Source: a virus. From it: a stretch of DNA of 36,058 bases. Below the pieces are notes generated by a model that saw nothing but the letters and a program-made list of their open reading frames with translations, made no database searches and was not told where the DNA came from. Positions 6,453-12,422 of this stretch are shown here, in pieces. The DNA lies in the IMG/VR virus record IMGVR_UViG_3300050821_013618, positions 1 to 36,058 of that record, one strand, 5' to 3'. A program made the translations under genes and the position numbers. Position 1 is the stretch's first letter, and every line of letters begins with the position of its first letter.

Positions 6453-6488
6453 GGTCAGTCGCGGGGGTCCAGGGGCGGGGGCGGCGGG
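6453..6488. repeat. 36-bp direct repeat, copy 2
   Basis: The second copy, at the 3' end of the zinc-ribbon gene 6455-6715. It lies 409 bases from the first copy in the same orientation. Confidence 0.85.
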
Positions 6489-6715
6489 TCGGGCAGGTCC
6501 GCAACCAGGCCGCTCGACTCACTCTCCGGTGAGCCGCCGCAAGCGGCGCAAAACTGCTGAGCCTTGCGGAAGTCGCGCGGGTCGACTAACCCCGTCGAGG
6601 GCGGAAGCGCCGGCGTGAAGATTGCACCGCACTTCTCGCAGCACGACATCCCAAAGTCAGCCAGGGTAGCACGTCGGAAGCGGCCAGCGGCCTTTCGGAA
6701 GTAGCGGCGCGTCAT
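6455..6715 (-). CDS. Small zinc-ribbon protein (86 aa)
   Basis: Two Cys pairs, CCEKC and CAAC, lie about 30 residues apart (GMSCCEKCGAIF and QQFCAACGG), as in zinc ribbons. The N-terminus is basic (TRRYFRKAAGRFRRA), which would suit nucleic-acid binding. ATG 6715 follows GGAG. The C-terminus repeats the ASCH protein's PPPPPLDPRD end. Function unknown. Confidence 0.65.
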   Translation of the reverse strand: MTRRYFRKAAGRFRRATLADFGMSCCEKCGAIFTPALPPSTGLVDPRDFRKAQQFCAACGGSPESESSGLVADLPDPPPPPLDPRD

Positions 6716-6752
6716 CGTCTCAGCTCCATCGGTGTCGGTGCGTAAGTGAAGT

Positions 6753-6779
6753 GAGCGCCCCGGGGCCCTCGGGGCGCTC
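6753..6779 (-). promoter_or_regulatory. Perfect GC-rich intercistronic hairpin
   Basis: GAGCGCCCC (6753-6761) pairs perfectly with GGGGCGCTC (6771-6779) around a 9-nt loop. It sits 37 nt before the zinc-ribbon start. No U-run follows on the minus strand. It belongs to a series of similar hairpins in this operon. Confidence 0.6.
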
Positions 6780-6801
6780 TGGTGCGGGGGGGCTGGTAGT
6801 G

Positions 6802-7098
6802 TCAGCCGATGCGTTCCAGCAGCTCGCGGGTGCGCTGCGCTGCGTTAGAGTGAGATGCCACGGAGGCTTCGAGGTCCCACACTGCAATGAGACCCTTGAG
6901 CACCGTGCGGACGTCTGTCCGGAGCGCCCGCAGCGCGGCCTGGCCGTTCTCGGACAGACGTTCCAGCGATTGCATTGCTTCGGCGATCTTGTCGGCCGCA
7001 TCGTCGATCTGGAGTCTGTCGCGCTCCATCAGTGTGACCACGTCGTCGAGCGCGGCGGCATGGTCCTGTTCGGCGGGATTCCACTTTTCGAGTCGCAT
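6802..7098 (-). CDS. Coiled-coil hypothetical protein (98 aa)
   Basis: A nearly all-helical acidic protein with heptad spacing of Leu/Ile/Val (DDVVTLMERDRLQIDDAAD, AMQSLERLSENGQAAL). It has no Cys and no signal peptide. ATG 7098 has GAGGACCTGAGG upstream. It lies between a winged-helix gene and a zinc-ribbon gene. I do not recognise its family; a small structural or regulatory partner protein is likely. Confidence 0.65.
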   Translation of the reverse strand: MRLEKWNPAEQDHAAALDDVVTLMERDRLQIDDAADKIAEAMQSLERLSENGQAALRALRTDVRTVLKGLIAVWDLEASVASHSNAAQRTRELLERIG

Positions 7099-7116
7099 CC
7101 TCAGGTCCTCGTGTAA

Positions 7117-7143
7117 GCCCCGGGCGGGGGGGTGGCCCGGGGC
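7117..7143 (-). promoter_or_regulatory. Perfect GC-rich intercistronic hairpin
   Basis: GCCCCGGGC (7117-7125) and GCCCGGGGC (7135-7143) form a perfect 9-bp stem around a G-rich 9-nt loop, 18 nt before the 98-aa gene on the minus strand. No T-run follows. Confidence 0.6.
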
Positions 7144-7158
7144 GGTGTAGGGTGGGGG

Positions 7159-7413
7159 TCAGGGCGCCGCGATCGTGTAGGTCGCGCCGCGAACGTGTCC
7201 GCCCACGTCAACCACGCGTCGCTTGATCACGCGGCCTTCGGCCACGAGCTCGGCCAGCGCGGTTCGGATGTAATGGTCGCTTGCGAAGTGGCGGCACTCT
7301 TCCAGAATCTCGTAGGGTTTCCATGCCTTGCGCGGCATCCTGTAGAGGACGTTGAGCACGTCATACCGGATCTGCTCCAGCATCGCGGGGGTCATGAGTC
7401 GCTTGCGGGTCAT
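7159..7413 (-). CDS. Winged-helix-like DNA-binding protein (84 aa)
   Basis: The order of helices and the terminal hairpin fit a small winged helix: LEQIRYDVLNVLYRMP, then PYEILEEC, then DHYIRTALAELVAEGRVI as the recognition region and a beta-wing (KRRVVDVGGHVRGATYTI). It is probably a DNA-binding regulator of the phage. It is the gene after the annealing protein, 14 bp downstream, with purine-rich GAGAGAGAGG as its ribosome-binding site. Confidence 0.6.
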   Translation of the reverse strand: MTRKRLMTPAMLEQIRYDVLNVLYRMPRKAWKPYEILEECRHFASDHYIRTALAELVAEGRVIKRRVVDVGGHVRGATYTIAAP

Positions 7414-7427
7414 CCTCTCTCTCCCTC

Positions 7428-8270
7428 TCAGGGACGATCGTAATCCGCGCCGTCATCCTCATACGCGTCCCCGCGGTCCGGCTGGTAGCTCGCGAGCTTG
7501 CGCAGCGCCTCAGCGTACGCCAGCGCGACCTGGCCGGCGTCCCAGTCGACCATGCGCGCGGGGAACTCCTGGAGCTTCGCATAGCCGTTAAGGTACTTCA
7601 GCAGGTTCACCTCGTAGCGCTCTTCCTGTTCCTTGACCCAGCGAAACATGCCCTTGCCGGAGATCGGCAGGCGCGTGTCGTCGTTGGGCTTCGGCGGGGG
7701 TGCAGGCGCGGTTGCGGTTGCGGTCGGCGGCTTCGCGCCATGCCCCCAGTTGACCGGGGCCTCTTGGGGCTGCGAAGCGTGCGGCCCGCCGCGCGCTTCG
7801 GGCGGCGAGCCCCACGCGCCGCGCTGTTTGCCGTTGCTGTGGCCGTTCGTGCGCGGCGCTGGTGCGGGCTGCGGGGCCGGCTCGGGCTCTGGGGCTGCGA
7901 ACGTGGGCGTGCCGTCGCGGTACAAATATCTGCTCACGCCGAACTTCACCGCCGCGCGCTTGAAGGCGTCGCTGTACCCGCTCTTGTCGTCGTCGCCCGA
8001 GTCCGCCATGCCGGCATAGCCGCCGGCGTCGCACTTGGTCAGGGTCGATCCGTCGGGCAGGCGCACGGTCAGGGCGCAGAGCACGCTGTTCTCGTGGGGG
8101 GTGTACGTGTCCCACCAGTTCTCCGGACCGAGCACGTTGTCGAGGCGGTTCATCGCCGTGCGCGCGGTGATGTAGGTCAGTTGCTTGCCGCCCGGGGCCG
8201 ATCGGGTCTTGAGCTCCGTCGGGTCGAACGGCGCGGACAGGGCGGCGAACAGGTCGGGAAAGGAAGTCAT
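7428..8270 (-). CDS. Rad52-type single-strand annealing protein (280 aa)
   Basis: The N-terminal half matches the Rad52/Rad22 annealing fold: YITARTAMNRLDNVLGPENW then W, CALTVRLPDGSTLTKCDAGG, and KSGYSDAFKRAAVKFGVSRY then L, with the conserved GYSDAFKRAAVKFG core. A Pro/Ala-rich linker and an acidic, Tyr/Asp-rich C-terminus follow, the latter typical of tails that contact an SSB. The protein would bind ssDNA and anneal complementary strands in phage recombination. ATG 8270 has GGAGG at about 9 bases; the longer reading to 8354 overlaps the previous gene. No exonuclease partner is evident nearby. Confidence 0.85.
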   Translation of the reverse strand: MTSFPDLFAALSAPFDPTELKTRSAPGGKQLTYITARTAMNRLDNVLGPENWWDTYTPHENSVLCALTVRLPDGSTLTKCDAGGYAGMADSGDDDKSGYSDAFKRAAVKFGVSRYLYRDGTPTFAAPEPEPAPQPAPAPRTNGHSNGKQRGAWGSPPEARGGPHASQPQEAPVNWGHGAKPPTATATAPAPPPKPNDDTRLPISGKGMFRWVKEQEERYEVNLLKYLNGYAKLQEFPARMVDWDAGQVALAYAEALRKLASYQPDRGDAYEDDGADYDRP

Positions 8271-8284
8271 CGTCAGGTCCCTCC

Positions 8285-8313
8285 GACGCTCGGGCCTCAC
8301 ACACCCGAGCGTC
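8285..8313 (-). promoter_or_regulatory. Perfect hairpin before the annealing-protein gene
   Basis: GACGCTCGGG (8285-8294) pairs perfectly with CCCGAGCGTC (8304-8313) around a 9-nt loop. It ends 15 nt before the annealing-protein ATG, just upstream of its GGAGG. It could affect start access or mRNA processing. Confidence 0.6.
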
Positions 8314-8335
8314 CCGCGGTTGGGTGTGTCCGAGC

Positions 8336-8668
8336 TCACCACATCGGTCCGCATGGCGCGGCGTAGCTGTCACCCTCGGGCAGCTCGTCGGGGTAGTGCG
8401 CGTCCTCGACGCGGGACAGCACGTCCTGGACGCGGGCCAGCTCGGCGCGTGTGTCCCGGAGTTCGTCGTACAGGCGCTCGTACTGGACGCGGTAGCTGCC
8501 GGCGAGGTAGCTCGACTCGCTCTGGCCGTTCTCCCAGCGGCACGCTTCGGCGAGTGTGCAGAGACGGGCGTGCACGCGCTCGGGGCTCATCTCGTCATCG
8601 CTGACGGGGGGAAGCTCGGGGTCCTTCACGGTCTTGATGCTGACAGCGGGGCGGAGTAGAGTGGACAT
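8336..8668 (-). CDS. Coiled-coil hypothetical protein (110 aa), first gene of minus operon
   Basis: ATG 8668 with AAGGAC upstream is preferred over the reading from 8767, which would run through the leader hairpin. The middle is a long helix with Arg/Glu heptads (YERLYDELRDTRAELARVQD, VLSRVEDAHY). The N-terminus is Pro/Val-rich and the end is acidic. The family is not recognised. It is the promoter-proximal gene and is followed by the annealing protein. Confidence 0.65.
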   Translation of the reverse strand: MSTLLRPAVSIKTVKDPELPPVSDDEMSPERVHARLCTLAEACRWENGQSESSYLAGSYRVQYERLYDELRDTRAELARVQDVLSRVEDAHYPDELPEGDSYAAPCGPMW

Positions 8669-8698
8669 CCGAAGTCCTTCTCGCGAGGGGCTCAAACC

Positions 8699-8731
8699 GC
8701 CCCGCCGCAGTCTTATCCACTGCGGCGGGGC
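8699..8731. promoter_or_regulatory. Strong leader hairpin / terminator-like element
   Basis: GCCCCGCCGCAGT and its perfect complement form a 13-bp stem around CTTATCC. It lies in the leader of the minus operon, 30 nt before the ATG. On the plus strand ATTTT follows, so it could stop plus-strand readthrough; on the minus strand it could act as an attenuator. Confidence 0.65.
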
Positions 8732-8769
8732 ATTTTCATGCGCGGTCAGAACGCCTGACCGACGCACTC

Positions 8770-8797
8770 ATCATACGGTGTACGTACAGATTGTCAA
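8770..8797 (-). promoter_or_regulatory. Strong sigma-70-like promoter of the minus operon
   Basis: On the minus strand, TTGACA (8797-8792), a 16-base spacer and TATGAT (8775-8770) form a near-consensus promoter. Transcription would start near 8762 and produce a leader of about 95 nt with the hairpin at 8699-8731. The operator-like word CAACAGTGT overlaps its -35. Confidence 0.75.
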
Positions 8798-8875
8798 CAG
8801 TGTCTTGAGAATTTTTTACATGGGATCTTGCCGACAACGTACCTCGGTCGTATGCTTGAACGGCGTACACTGTTG
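8795..8875. promoter_or_regulatory. Inverted operator-like words over two divergent promoters
   Basis: CAACAGTGT (8795-8803) and its exact complement ACACTGTTG (8867-8875) lie 63 bases apart, each overlapping the -35 box of one divergent promoter. A regulator binding both could control both operons, for example by looping. The RHH protein at 8930 is an obvious candidate, without direct proof. Confidence 0.5.
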
Positions 8876-8901
8876 GGAAGGCAACCCGATCTTGTTATGA
8901 T
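8873..8901 (+). promoter_or_regulatory. Sigma-70-like promoter of the plus operon
   Basis: TTGGGA (8873-8878), a 17-base spacer and TATGAT (8896-8901) lie about 30 bases before the RHH gene, which has GGAGGAAGG as its ribosome-binding site. Confidence 0.6.
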
Positions 8902-8929
8902 CGCCGTCGCGTAGCGGACTGGAGGAAGG

Positions 8930-9145
8930 ATGGACGGGGACGGGATTGCGCTGATGACTGATCGAAAGAAGCCGCGCGGTTCTTTGCCGCCGAAGACGGT
9001 CGCGTTTCGAGTGTCCGGAGCCTACGGTAAGTGGCTCGATAAGCTCGCGCGGGCGAACCGGTCCTCCCTCTCTGGCTTGATGGATCAGGCGCTAGTCGCC
9101 TACGCGCGGACGATCGGCTTTACTGAGGAGCCGCCCGAGCGATGA
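8930..9145 (+). CDS. Ribbon-helix-helix-like DNA-binding protein (71 aa)
   Basis: After a basic N-terminus (TDRKKPRGSLPPK), TVAFRVSG forms the ribbon strand. Two helices follow (AYGKWLDKLARANRS and SLSGLMDQALVAYARTIG). This order is that of RHH repressors such as CopG/Arc. It starts at ATG 8930 close behind GGAGGAAGG; ATG 8954 is an alternative. It is the first gene of the plus operon, directly beside the divergent promoters, so a role as repressor of both operons is likely. Its C-terminal EPPER overlaps the next gene by ATGA. A related module ends the next protein. Confidence 0.65.
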   Translation: MDGDGIALMTDRKKPRGSLPPKTVAFRVSGAYGKWLDKLARANRSSLSGLMDQALVAYARTIGFTEEPPER

Positions 9146-9585
9146 TCTACTTCATCCAGCCGACCGACGGCGGACCCGTCAAGATCGGCACCACGACGAA
9201 CCTTGACCAGCGTCTCGAGCAACTTGAAAAGCACTACGGCTGCGCGCTGGCGGCGCTCGCCACGATGGACGGGGGCCCCGCTGACGAGCGAGAGATTCAC
9301 GCCCGGTTCGCGCACCTCCGCTATGGCCACACCGAACAGTTTCAACCAGCCTCCGACCTGATGGAGTTCATCAGTCGGCCCCTGCTCGTGGTGGCGAACC
9401 CGGAAGCGGTAGAGGCGATCGAGCCGCAACGGGCCTCAATCATCCAGCTCAAAGGTACGCCCGAGTACGCGAGGTGGCTGGATGATCTGCATCGCGCGAC
9501 GCACATTCCCAAGGCGACGCTATTCCGGATCGCGCTTGCAGAGTGGGCGACGAACCGCAGCCACCCGGAGCCACCGGAGCGATGA
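9142..9585 (+). CDS. T5orf172-type GIY-YIG domain fused to an RHH-like module (147 aa)
   Basis: Residues 1-80 match the T5orf172/MUG113 branch of the GIY-YIG superfamily: IYFIQPTDGGPVKIGTTTNL then DQRLEQL, an EREIHARFAHLRYGHTEQF core with the catalytic-type Glu, and a closing strand. The last 50 residues (IIQLKGTPEYARWLDDLHRA, then HIPKATLFRIALAEWA) look like a ribbon-helix-helix and resemble the preceding RHH protein, down to the PPER end. The protein could be a sequence-guided nicking enzyme or a DNA-binding regulator. It overlaps both neighbours by ATGA. Confidence 0.7.
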   Translation: MIYFIQPTDGGPVKIGTTTNLDQRLEQLEKHYGCALAALATMDGGPADEREIHARFAHLRYGHTEQFQPASDLMEFISRPLLVVANPEAVEAIEPQRASIIQLKGTPEYARWLDDLHRATHIPKATLFRIALAEWATNRSHPEPPER

Positions 9586-9818
9586 CTGCCAACGAGCTAC
9601 TGATCGCACTCTGGAAAGAGCTGGCGATGGAGGGCGCCGGCGATCGCCCGCTCCGGGCTGAATTCACCATCAGCCTCTGTGCCGGCCCGCGACTCTTGTT
9701 GTGCTCGTGGAACGGCTACTTCTTCGAGTTGCTCGTTCAGCCCGTGCTGCCGATCGACCCCGACGTGTTGCGGATTGCGGATTCGATCAAGGCCATTGAT
9801 GCGGGAGACGTGGAGTGA
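9582..9818 (+). CDS. Hypothetical protein (78 aa)
   Basis: It begins at ATG 9582 inside the previous stop (ATGA). The product has an amphipathic N-terminal helix (ANELLIALWKELAMEGAG), then strands (AEFTISLCAGPRLLLCSWNG, YFFELLV) and an acidic helix. It has no known motif. Tight overlap on both sides makes it a certain member of the operon although its function is unknown. Confidence 0.65.
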   Translation: MTANELLIALWKELAMEGAGDRPLRAEFTISLCAGPRLLLCSWNGYFFELLVQPVLPIDPDVLRIADSIKAIDAGDVE

Positions 9819-9919
9819 CACGCCTGCTCGACTTCATCGGCAACGCCATCGGCGCCGCCTTGGTCGTGCTGGTGCTCGGGGGATGGGCCTTTGAGAAGTG
9901 GCGGCGTGGGCCGCGGTGA
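9815..9919 (+). CDS. Tiny membrane protein (34 aa)
   Basis: It starts at GTG 9815, overlapping the previous stop as GTGA. The product has one membrane segment, LDFIGNAIGAALVVLVLGGW, followed by a basic end (FEKWRRGPR), so it is probably anchored with its C-terminus in the cytoplasm. The family is not recognised. Confidence 0.55.
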   Translation: MTRLLDFIGNAIGAALVVLVLGGWAFEKWRRGPR

Positions 9920-9948
9920 GCAAGCCCCGCAAGGGGAAGGGGTGAACG

Positions 9949-10173
9949 ATGTCCGAACCGACCATGCAGCTACCGCCGGGTAAGACATGCGGCGACTGTG
10001 TTCACTTCCGTCGCTGTGAGAAGCTCTTCGGCTGCGATCCGGCGAGCGTGACTTGCGACTGGTCGCCCAGCCGGTTCAGTCCGGCGGACCAGGTCGCCCA
10101 GGTCGAGCGCGTTCAGCCCCGCCGGCTGATTGAGGAGCTGGCGAAGAACTTCAAGCTCGGGTCGAAGAAGTGA
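9949..10173 (+). CDS. Cys-rich small phage protein (74 aa)
   Basis: The pattern CGDCVHFRRCEKLFGC followed by TCDWSPSRF, with five or six Cys in 30 residues, is seen in a widespread family of small phage proteins of unknown function, probably zinc-binding. ATG 9949 follows AAGGGGAAGGGG. It is followed by a gene overlapping at GTGA. Confidence 0.7.
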   Translation: MSEPTMQLPPGKTCGDCVHFRRCEKLFGCDPASVTCDWSPSRFSPADQVAQVERVQPRRLIEELAKNFKLGSKK

Positions 10174-10322
10174 AACGAAACGGCCCCGGTGCACCAGCCA
10201 CGGTCCCGGAGCCGCTCGCAAACCCGAAGGAGCCTCTCAAGCTACCGCGCCGGTCCGTGCGGTTCAATCGCCTGATCGCGCACGCCCAATCCGGCGTCCT
10301 GTGGATTCGGGATCTGCCGTAA
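10170..10322 (+). CDS. Short basic Pro-rich ORF (50 aa)
   Basis: The GTG start at 10170 overlaps the previous stop. The product is basic and Pro-rich (PATVPEPLANPKEPLKLPRR) and ends VLWIRDLP. Part of it (10181-10231) is one of three copies of a hairpin element; the other copies may be non-coding. It may be a real gene or only an open frame through that element. Confidence 0.35.
   Translation: MKRNGPGAPATVPEPLANPKEPLKLPRRSVRFNRLIAHAQSGVLWIRDLP
10181..10231. repeat. Hairpin element 'GCACC-AGC', copy A
   Basis: A hairpin (CGGCCCCGG against CCCGGAGCC, imperfect) has a loop beginning GCACC. It is followed by GCTCGCAAACCCGAAGG, a purine-rich tail resembling a ribosome-binding site. It is related to copies at 10443-10493 and 12306-12355. 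Confidence 0.5.
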
Positions 10323-10442
10323 TTAACCAAGGTACTTATGCTTTAAGTAACCAGGGCACTGACACTTGAGGAGAAGTGGTCAGCAAGCCTCTGTTTTTAA
10401 GCCGATGATGGCGGTATCGTGAAGACGCTTTAAGACCGCCGG

Positions 10443-10493
10443 CCGCGTGGGGCACCTAGCAAGATCGCCCACACGTCTGGCAAAACCTGAGGT
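10443..10493. repeat. Hairpin element 'GCACC-AGC', copy B, before a start codon
   Basis: GTGGG and CCCAC pair around a loop with GCACCTAGCAAG, then GGCAAAACCTGAGG, nine bases before ATG 10502. The GAGG is the likely ribosome-binding site of the next gene, and the loop word ACCT could pair with AGGT, so a translation-control pseudoknot is possible. The surrounding gap 10323-10501 also holds GGCGGT/ACCGCC and CTGAC/GTCAG hairpins. Confidence 0.5.
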
Positions 10494-10501
10494 AAATAGC
10501 G

Positions 10502-10720
10502 ATGAGAGAATCCCGTCTCGGGGACGGTCTGTCCCCCTGCGCCCCTGCGCGTCCACGCCGTCGCATTCTCCCCCCAAAGCCCGATCCCGATCTCGAGCGC
10601 GCCGTGCTGACCTGGCCGGCCTGGACGCTCATGCCCGTGGACCAGCTCAACCTGGACCTTTTCGACGATCAGGGAAACCACGTCACGGAGGTCCAACATG
10701 GGACATGCTTCCAAGGGTAA
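10502..10720 (+). CDS. Hypothetical protein before the replication ATPase (72 aa)
   Basis: ATG 10502 follows GAGG within the hairpin element. The N-terminus is Arg/Pro-rich (ARPRRRILPPKPDPDLERAV) and the middle is PVDQLNLDLFDDQGNHV. Its last 8 codons overlap the ATPase gene in another frame. No motif is recognised. It may serve for translational coupling to the ATPase gene. Confidence 0.5.
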   Translation: MRESRLGDGLSPCAPARPRRRILPPKPDPDLERAVLTWPAWTLMPVDQLNLDLFDDQGNHVTEVQHGTCFQG

Positions 10721-12056
10721 AGACGCGCCGCCTCGCCTTGATTTATTGGACACGGCTGCGCTGGAACGCATGCGTACCGACCCTGCGACCAGCGCAATGA
10801 ACAGGGCCATGATCGGCGCCGAGCTCGCACGTCGGGGCGAATTCCCGGAGGAGCTCCAGAATCTGCCGGCTGACCCGGGGCAGGTCCACACGGCCACGAC
10901 GACGATGCGTGAGTCCGGCTACACCGGCCACAAGCCTCTCGAGAGCGCCCCCGTTTGCGGCTTGCCGCTGCTCTCGAAGATGTCGGACGTCGTCGCCGAA
11001 GAGGTCGACTGGCTCTGGCCGGGCCGGATCCCGATCGGGATGATGACGCTCCTGTTCGGGGATGGAGGCGTCGGCAAGAGCCAGATCGCCCTCGCCCTGG
11101 CGTCGCATGTCAGCCAGGCCCGGCCATGGCCCGACGATCCCAAGGGGAAGGTCGCCAAGGGCAAAGTTATCCTCATCCAGAGCGAGGACTCCCTCACTCA
11201 TACCGTCCGCCCCCGGGTCGACGCCGCGAAGGCGGACGCGACGCGCATCATCGCCCTGACCGGCATCAAGCGGCCCGACAACGTCGAGGCGCCGTTCCAG
11301 CTCCGCGAGCACCTGGCAGCGCTGGCCGTGGCCGTCAAGAAGGTCAAGGATGTGCGCCTCGTGGTGATCGATCCGATTTCGGCGTTCCTCGGAGGGGCCG
11401 ACGAATGCAAGAACGCGGAGGTGCGGTTCATCCTTTCGCCGCTCGGGGCCCTGGCGGAGAAACATGGCTTCGCCGTGCTGATGATCCACCACGTGAACAA
11501 GGGGACCGGGGTCAAGGCGATGTACCGCGCATCCGGGTCGCTCGCGTTCATAAACGCGTCGCGGATGGCCTGGTTCGCATGCAAGGACCCCGAGTCCGAA
11601 ACACGCTGCTTTCTCGCCCCCGTGAAATGCAACATCGGCCCCATGCCCAACGTCATGGCCTTCACGGCTGAGAAGCAGGCGATTCGTTTTGATCCGGACC
11701 CGGTCCTCGGCATCTCCGCAAACTCGATCCTCGCGCAGGAGCGGACGCTCCTCATGGATGACGATGGGCAGCGTGAGGGCCGGCGTGGCCCACTCCCTGC
11801 CAAGATCCGCGCCTGCATTGAAAAGCTGATCGAGTTTCTGGGCGACGGGCCGCAACCCCAGAGGCAGGCCGCTTCGGTGATCCTGGAATCCGGCTATCAC
11901 CCGGGCACTTTCTACGAGGCGATTGCCCGCGGGCCTTTCGAGAAGTACCCGCACGAGGACTCGAACTGGCTTCGCCTGGCGTTTGGGGTCAAAAGCGAGG
12001 GTATCGCCCCTGGCTCTAACGGCCATGCGAACGGATCGAACGGGGGTGCCCATTGA
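10698..12056 (+). CDS. RepA/AAA_25-like replication ATPase (452 aa)
   Basis: Walker A is GDGGVGKSQ (residues 121-129). Walker B is LVVIDPISAF with the Asp at 225, and an MIHHVNKG segment with the sensor-type His pair lies near 263-270. This set is that of RecA-fold RepA/AAA_25 ATPases, which act as hexameric helicases or helicase loaders in plasmid and phage replication. The C-terminal 100 residues look like a winged helix (RQAASVILESGYHPGTFYEA). ATG 10698 follows GGAGG. Nine copies of a 10-bp word directly behind the gene fit an origin controlled by this protein. Confidence 0.8.
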   Translation: MGHASKGKDAPPRLDLLDTAALERMRTDPATSAMNRAMIGAELARRGEFPEELQNLPADPGQVHTATTTMRESGYTGHKPLESAPVCGLPLLSKMSDVVAEEVDWLWPGRIPIGMMTLLFGDGGVGKSQIALALASHVSQARPWPDDPKGKVAKGKVILIQSEDSLTHTVRPRVDAAKADATRIIALTGIKRPDNVEAPFQLREHLAALAVAVKKVKDVRLVVIDPISAFLGGADECKNAEVRFILSPLGALAEKHGFAVLMIHHVNKGTGVKAMYRASGSLAFINASRMAWFACKDPESETRCFLAPVKCNIGPMPNVMAFTAEKQAIRFDPDPVLGISANSILAQERTLLMDDDGQREGRRGPLPAKIRACIEKLIEFLGDGPQPQRQAASVILESGYHPGTFYEAIARGPFEKYPHEDSNWLRLAFGVKSEGIAPGSNGHANGSNGGAH

Positions 12057-12084
12057 TCGCGTCAACGGATAAGCGCCCCATCAT

Positions 12085-12280
12085 TCAGAGTTTCGAAACT
12101 CTGAGCTCACTTAAGTCCTTTGGCAGCAACAACATTCAGAGTTTCAGAGTTTTGGGGGCCTTTACGCGCGCGCGCTACGCGTAGACCATCGGGAAACTCT
12201 GAAACTCTGAATGTCTCTGAGACGCTTGGACTTGCGTCCTCAGAGTTTCGAAGATTCAGAGTTTCTCAGAGAAACTCTGA
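12085..12280. other. Iteron-like cluster, candidate replication origin
   Basis: The word TCAGAGTTTC or its complement GAAACTCTGA occurs nine times in 196 bp (one copy ends TTTT). Starts are 12085, 12095, 12136, 12144, 12193, 12201, 12240, 12256 and 12271. The first pair forms a perfect 20-bp palindrome (12085-12104). Bases 12133-12152 and 12194-12213 are a perfect 20-bp inverted repeat around an alternating GC tract. The last pair has a 5-bp gap. Position behind the ATPase gene supports an origin. The open frame 12120-12422 through it is a by-product of the repeats. Confidence 0.7.
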
Positions 12281-12305
12281 GGAGCCCAAAAAGGACGAAA
12301 AACGA

Positions 12306-12355
12306 GCGGCCTCGGGGCACCTAGCAAGTTTCCCGAGGCCGCTCGCAAACCCGAG
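12306..12355. repeat. Hairpin element 'GCACC-AGC', copy C
   Basis: GGCCTCGGG pairs perfectly with CCCGAGGCC around a 15-nt loop, GCACCTAGCAAGTTT. It is followed by GCTCGCAAACCCGAGG. The loop shares a 15-nt run with copy B and the tail is almost identical to that of copy A. A further degenerate iteron (TTCAGAGTTCC) lies just behind it. Confidence 0.55.
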
Positions 12356-12422
12356 GCTTCAGAGTTCCGGTCTCACAACCTTAGGTGACCAATGTTCACC
12401 GTCAATCGCAAGAGGGGACTGA

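Noticed and set aside
10250-10290. tRNA-like T-loop word GGTTCAATCGCC
   Set aside because: No acceptor, D or anticodon stems can be drawn around it.
10443-10493. preQ1-type riboswitch upstream of the gene at 10502
   Set aside because: Hairpin plus pairing tail and a CTAGC loop look similar, but the loop is longer than in preQ1-I, the conserved tail is different, and no queuosine gene is present.
12120-12422. Plus-strand frame across the iteron cluster
   Set aside because: It consists of translated repeat words (FRVS, SETL, SQRNSEE) and exists because the repeats lack stops.
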